The notes beneath the pieces were generated by a model. The model saw only the letters and a list, made by a program, of their open reading frames with translations, made no database searches and was not told the origin of the DNA. Below, one piece after another: positions 22,358 to 24,144 of a stretch of DNA of 24,144 nt. The stretch is from positions 1-24,144 of the forward strand of contig JAIWNI010000209.1 in NCBI GenBank assembly GCA_025331435.1, read 5' to 3'. A program made the translations under genes and the position numbers. The stretch is from Choanephora cucurbitarum (Eukaryota > Mucoromycota > Mucoromycetes > Mucorales > Choanephoraceae). Within the stretch, counting starts at the first letter, position 1, and every line of letters begins with the position of its first letter.

Positions 22358-22838
22358 TATTGCAGTTTGCCTGCTTACCCACCGTCTGCTTTTCAAAATT
22401 TGTGCAGCTGGATTAAAAACGATAGTTGGCTTTTGCTTATGCTTTAATACTATTCTCTTTGAGAGCCTTGTTTGCTTTCTCTAATATTCAACTTTATAAC
22501 TAGCTAACATGAAGGCAAATGCTACCCTTTTTGTCTGCCAGTTTTGAGGCATACACTTAAAACTTTAATTCAAAAATTTCTTGTTTATATCAGCCTATTC
22601 AAAAATCGAGTCGTGATAGTCAGAACACCATCAAAAGAAACCTACTTTTCCTGCTAACATAGTTTTATTGTAAGACTACAATGCGTCCATAATTCATTGA
22701 TGTTTATGAACTAGAGATACACATCTACCACTACAATAGTCATTCATCCTTGAGTGACTACTGCAGACTAGTTTTAATTTCTGGTTCAGCATTTACATTT
22801 TTTTCTCTCTCTTTCTTTCCATCAGATTGTTTAACATC

Positions 22839-24144
22839 ATGTTGCTCAACAAACGTTTCAGCCCCTCTAACGAAGAACTTTGCTCCAAGCCTGACTTGAA
22901 GCTTGCTTTGGAGAAGATAAGAGAAATAAAGCAACAGTACCTTCAGGCACATCCCGAAGAAGCCCCTGATCGGGTTTCACTTTATTTTGCTGGTGCTGTT
23001 GCAGAGGAGTATATTTCTCCCATAAAGAATGTCTTTCCTCGTACCAGAACCAAGACGAGGAGAAATTCTTATACACATTTCCTTGCAAAAAGTCTGCTTG
23101 GTAAGAGTAGCAAAACTCCTAGGGTCATGAAAAAGATCGCCAAGGAGTATGAAACCGTTAAGGCCAACAACGAAGAGTTTGCTCAGCTCAAGAAAGAAGC
23201 AGACGAGTATAACAAGGCAGCTTCGACTCGTCCTGTCAACCTTGCCAGGACTCTTCAGCAACAGGCTATGAAAGCCTTGGTCCGTCAGGCTGACTGGTTG
23301 CTGGATGAGTTCAACACTCACACTGTGTTCATCTGGGCAACCCACAACCCAGATGCTCTGGATAGACCAAAGTTCTATGCTAGCAGTGGTAATTGTATAA
23401 AGTAATGTAAAAGTTGACTATTGTTTCTATTGACTTCGATCTGATAATATTAGAGGTTGGTAAAGTCTTTGAGAAGCAACTTTACGAAGCTTTGAAGAAG
23501 CAAGCAGCTTCAGGAGTCTTTCAGAGACTTGTCAACGCCTTAGGACAGAAAGCAGCAGGTTCGTTTGAAAACTGGTTTCGTGTAAACTCGTTAGGTAATC
23601 ATCAATTCAAATAGGAATTCTGAAGGAGAAAACTCCTCATGATGCCCTGCTGGAGACTCTTCAGGTTGACTCTATTGAGTCAATCAGTTCCGAAAAGTTC
23701 AAGACGAAGAAGAGGACGGCATTGGCCAAGTGCATTTCAGGAATGGTTTTAGAGCTTATCAGTAAGTAACAAACAGCCAGAAATAAACATGTCTAACAAA
23801 CTCGATCATATAGGACTACATCCAAAACATGCTTCGGATGATCAGGTTATGTGGATGAATCTGATAAGCTCTAAGCCTTCTGCCTCTATGCCAACTTTGA
23901 CCTTGGTTAACTGGCCTCGTTTTCCAAATGATGTGATCAGTGGCCGATATCAGCTTCATAAGTTTGATATTCAAACCATGAAGCAATTGGCCATTGGTCT
24001 TCGCGATGGCCAGATCAAGGTCGAACTTTCTCCTCCTTCTTCGTCGACCGACTTATGTCTCTCTCCTGCTGCTTCTGTTGCTACCTCTGTTTCTTTCTCT
24101 CCTGTTGCTGCTGAGGTTGCTTCTCTTGCTCCTTCTCCTGTTGT
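22839..24144 (+). CDS. Unidentified protein with HMG-box-like segment, 3' truncated by window end
   Basis: Exons 22839-23388, 23454-23558, 23615-23761 and 23814 onward join in phase over introns of 65, 56 and 52 nt. At least 377 residues are encoded before the window ends. The first Met is at 22839; a strong 3' splice-like tract just before it means a 5' exon is possible. Residues ~75-125 (RRNSYTHFLAKSLL ... AKEYETVKANNEEFAQLKKE ... ADEYNKAA) have the spacing of an HMG-box: N-terminal N-S-Y-x-x-F-L, a middle amphipathic helix and a long basic/acidic helix, but the usual Trp is Tyr. Middle exons are helical and Lys-rich (VGKVFEKQLYEALKKQAASG). The visible C-terminus turns Ser/Pro/Ala/Val-rich (LSPPSSS, SPAASVA). 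Codon use is richer in G/C than its surroundings. Intron 2 has an unusual GTTCGT donor. I do not recognise the family. It may be a transposon-derived or lineage-specific DNA-binding protein. Confidence 0.72.

Larger units (their letters stand above)
21871..22838. other. Intergenic with repeat cluster
   Basis: It contains possible 5' exons of the small minus-strand gene. For example, a 42-codon minus-strand frame at about 22034-22159 (ESQELQVDAQNQVDQSLFL...) could not be joined with confidence. It also holds the repeat cluster at 22263-22357. The pyrimidine-rich end (22797-22825, closing CCATCAG) looks like a 3' splice site just before the next gene, so an untranslated or short first exon may lie here. 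Confidence 0.4.

Overview
The window is nuclear DNA of a fungus, most likely an early-diverging filamentous one such as a Mucorales species. I infer this from the AT-rich intergenic DNA, the very short introns (about 50-90 nt, usually GTRNGT...YAG with CTAAC/CTAAT-like branch sites) and the gene content: a Zn2Cys6 activator, AFG2, an ABC1/ADCK protein and an F-box/WD40/UIM protein. There is no sign of prokaryotic organisation, a CRISPR array, rRNA or tRNA. Exon structures were read by eye from splice signals and reading-phase continuity, so they are models.

Layout, left to right. 1-494: palindromic AT-rich DNA. 495-735 (-): 3' exons of an unidentified gene, antisense to the 5' flank of the RNA polymerase subunit gene RPB12 (769-1067 +). 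1293-3747 (-): Ufo1-like F-box/WD40/UIM ubiquitin-ligase receptor, with its F-box on three short upstream exons. 3899-4324 (+): a possible small gene. 4349-6942 (-): a divergent protein kinase whose five exons also encode a long N-terminal region I do not recognise. 7047-7327 (+) and 8320-8648 (+): possible small genes. 8735-10696 (+): mitochondrial ABC1/ADCK1-like (Mcp2-like) protein. 11059-12427 (-): short-chain dehydrogenase of 15-hydroxyprostaglandin-dehydrogenase type, eight exons. 12428-14910: long non-coding gap with a CRE/CCAAT promoter signature at its right end. 14911-17844 (+): Zn2Cys6 transcription factor. 18329-18528 (-): coding-like fragment. 18823-21403 (+): AFG2/DRG1 ribosome-biogenesis AAA ATPase, including a GC-AG intron. 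21519-21870 (-): small convergent gene. 22263-22357: repeat cluster. 22839-end (+): partial gene with an HMG-box-like segment, truncated by the window edge.

The genes look like ordinary dispersed housekeeping and regulatory loci. They touch transcription, ubiquitylation, signalling, mitochondrial lipid/quinone biology and ribosome assembly, and do not form a pathway cluster. I found no convincing new multi-gene system. The items most worth follow-up are the kinase with an uncharacterised N-terminal module, the partial HMG-like gene beside a repeat cluster, and several small intron-containing genes that simple ORF scanning misses.
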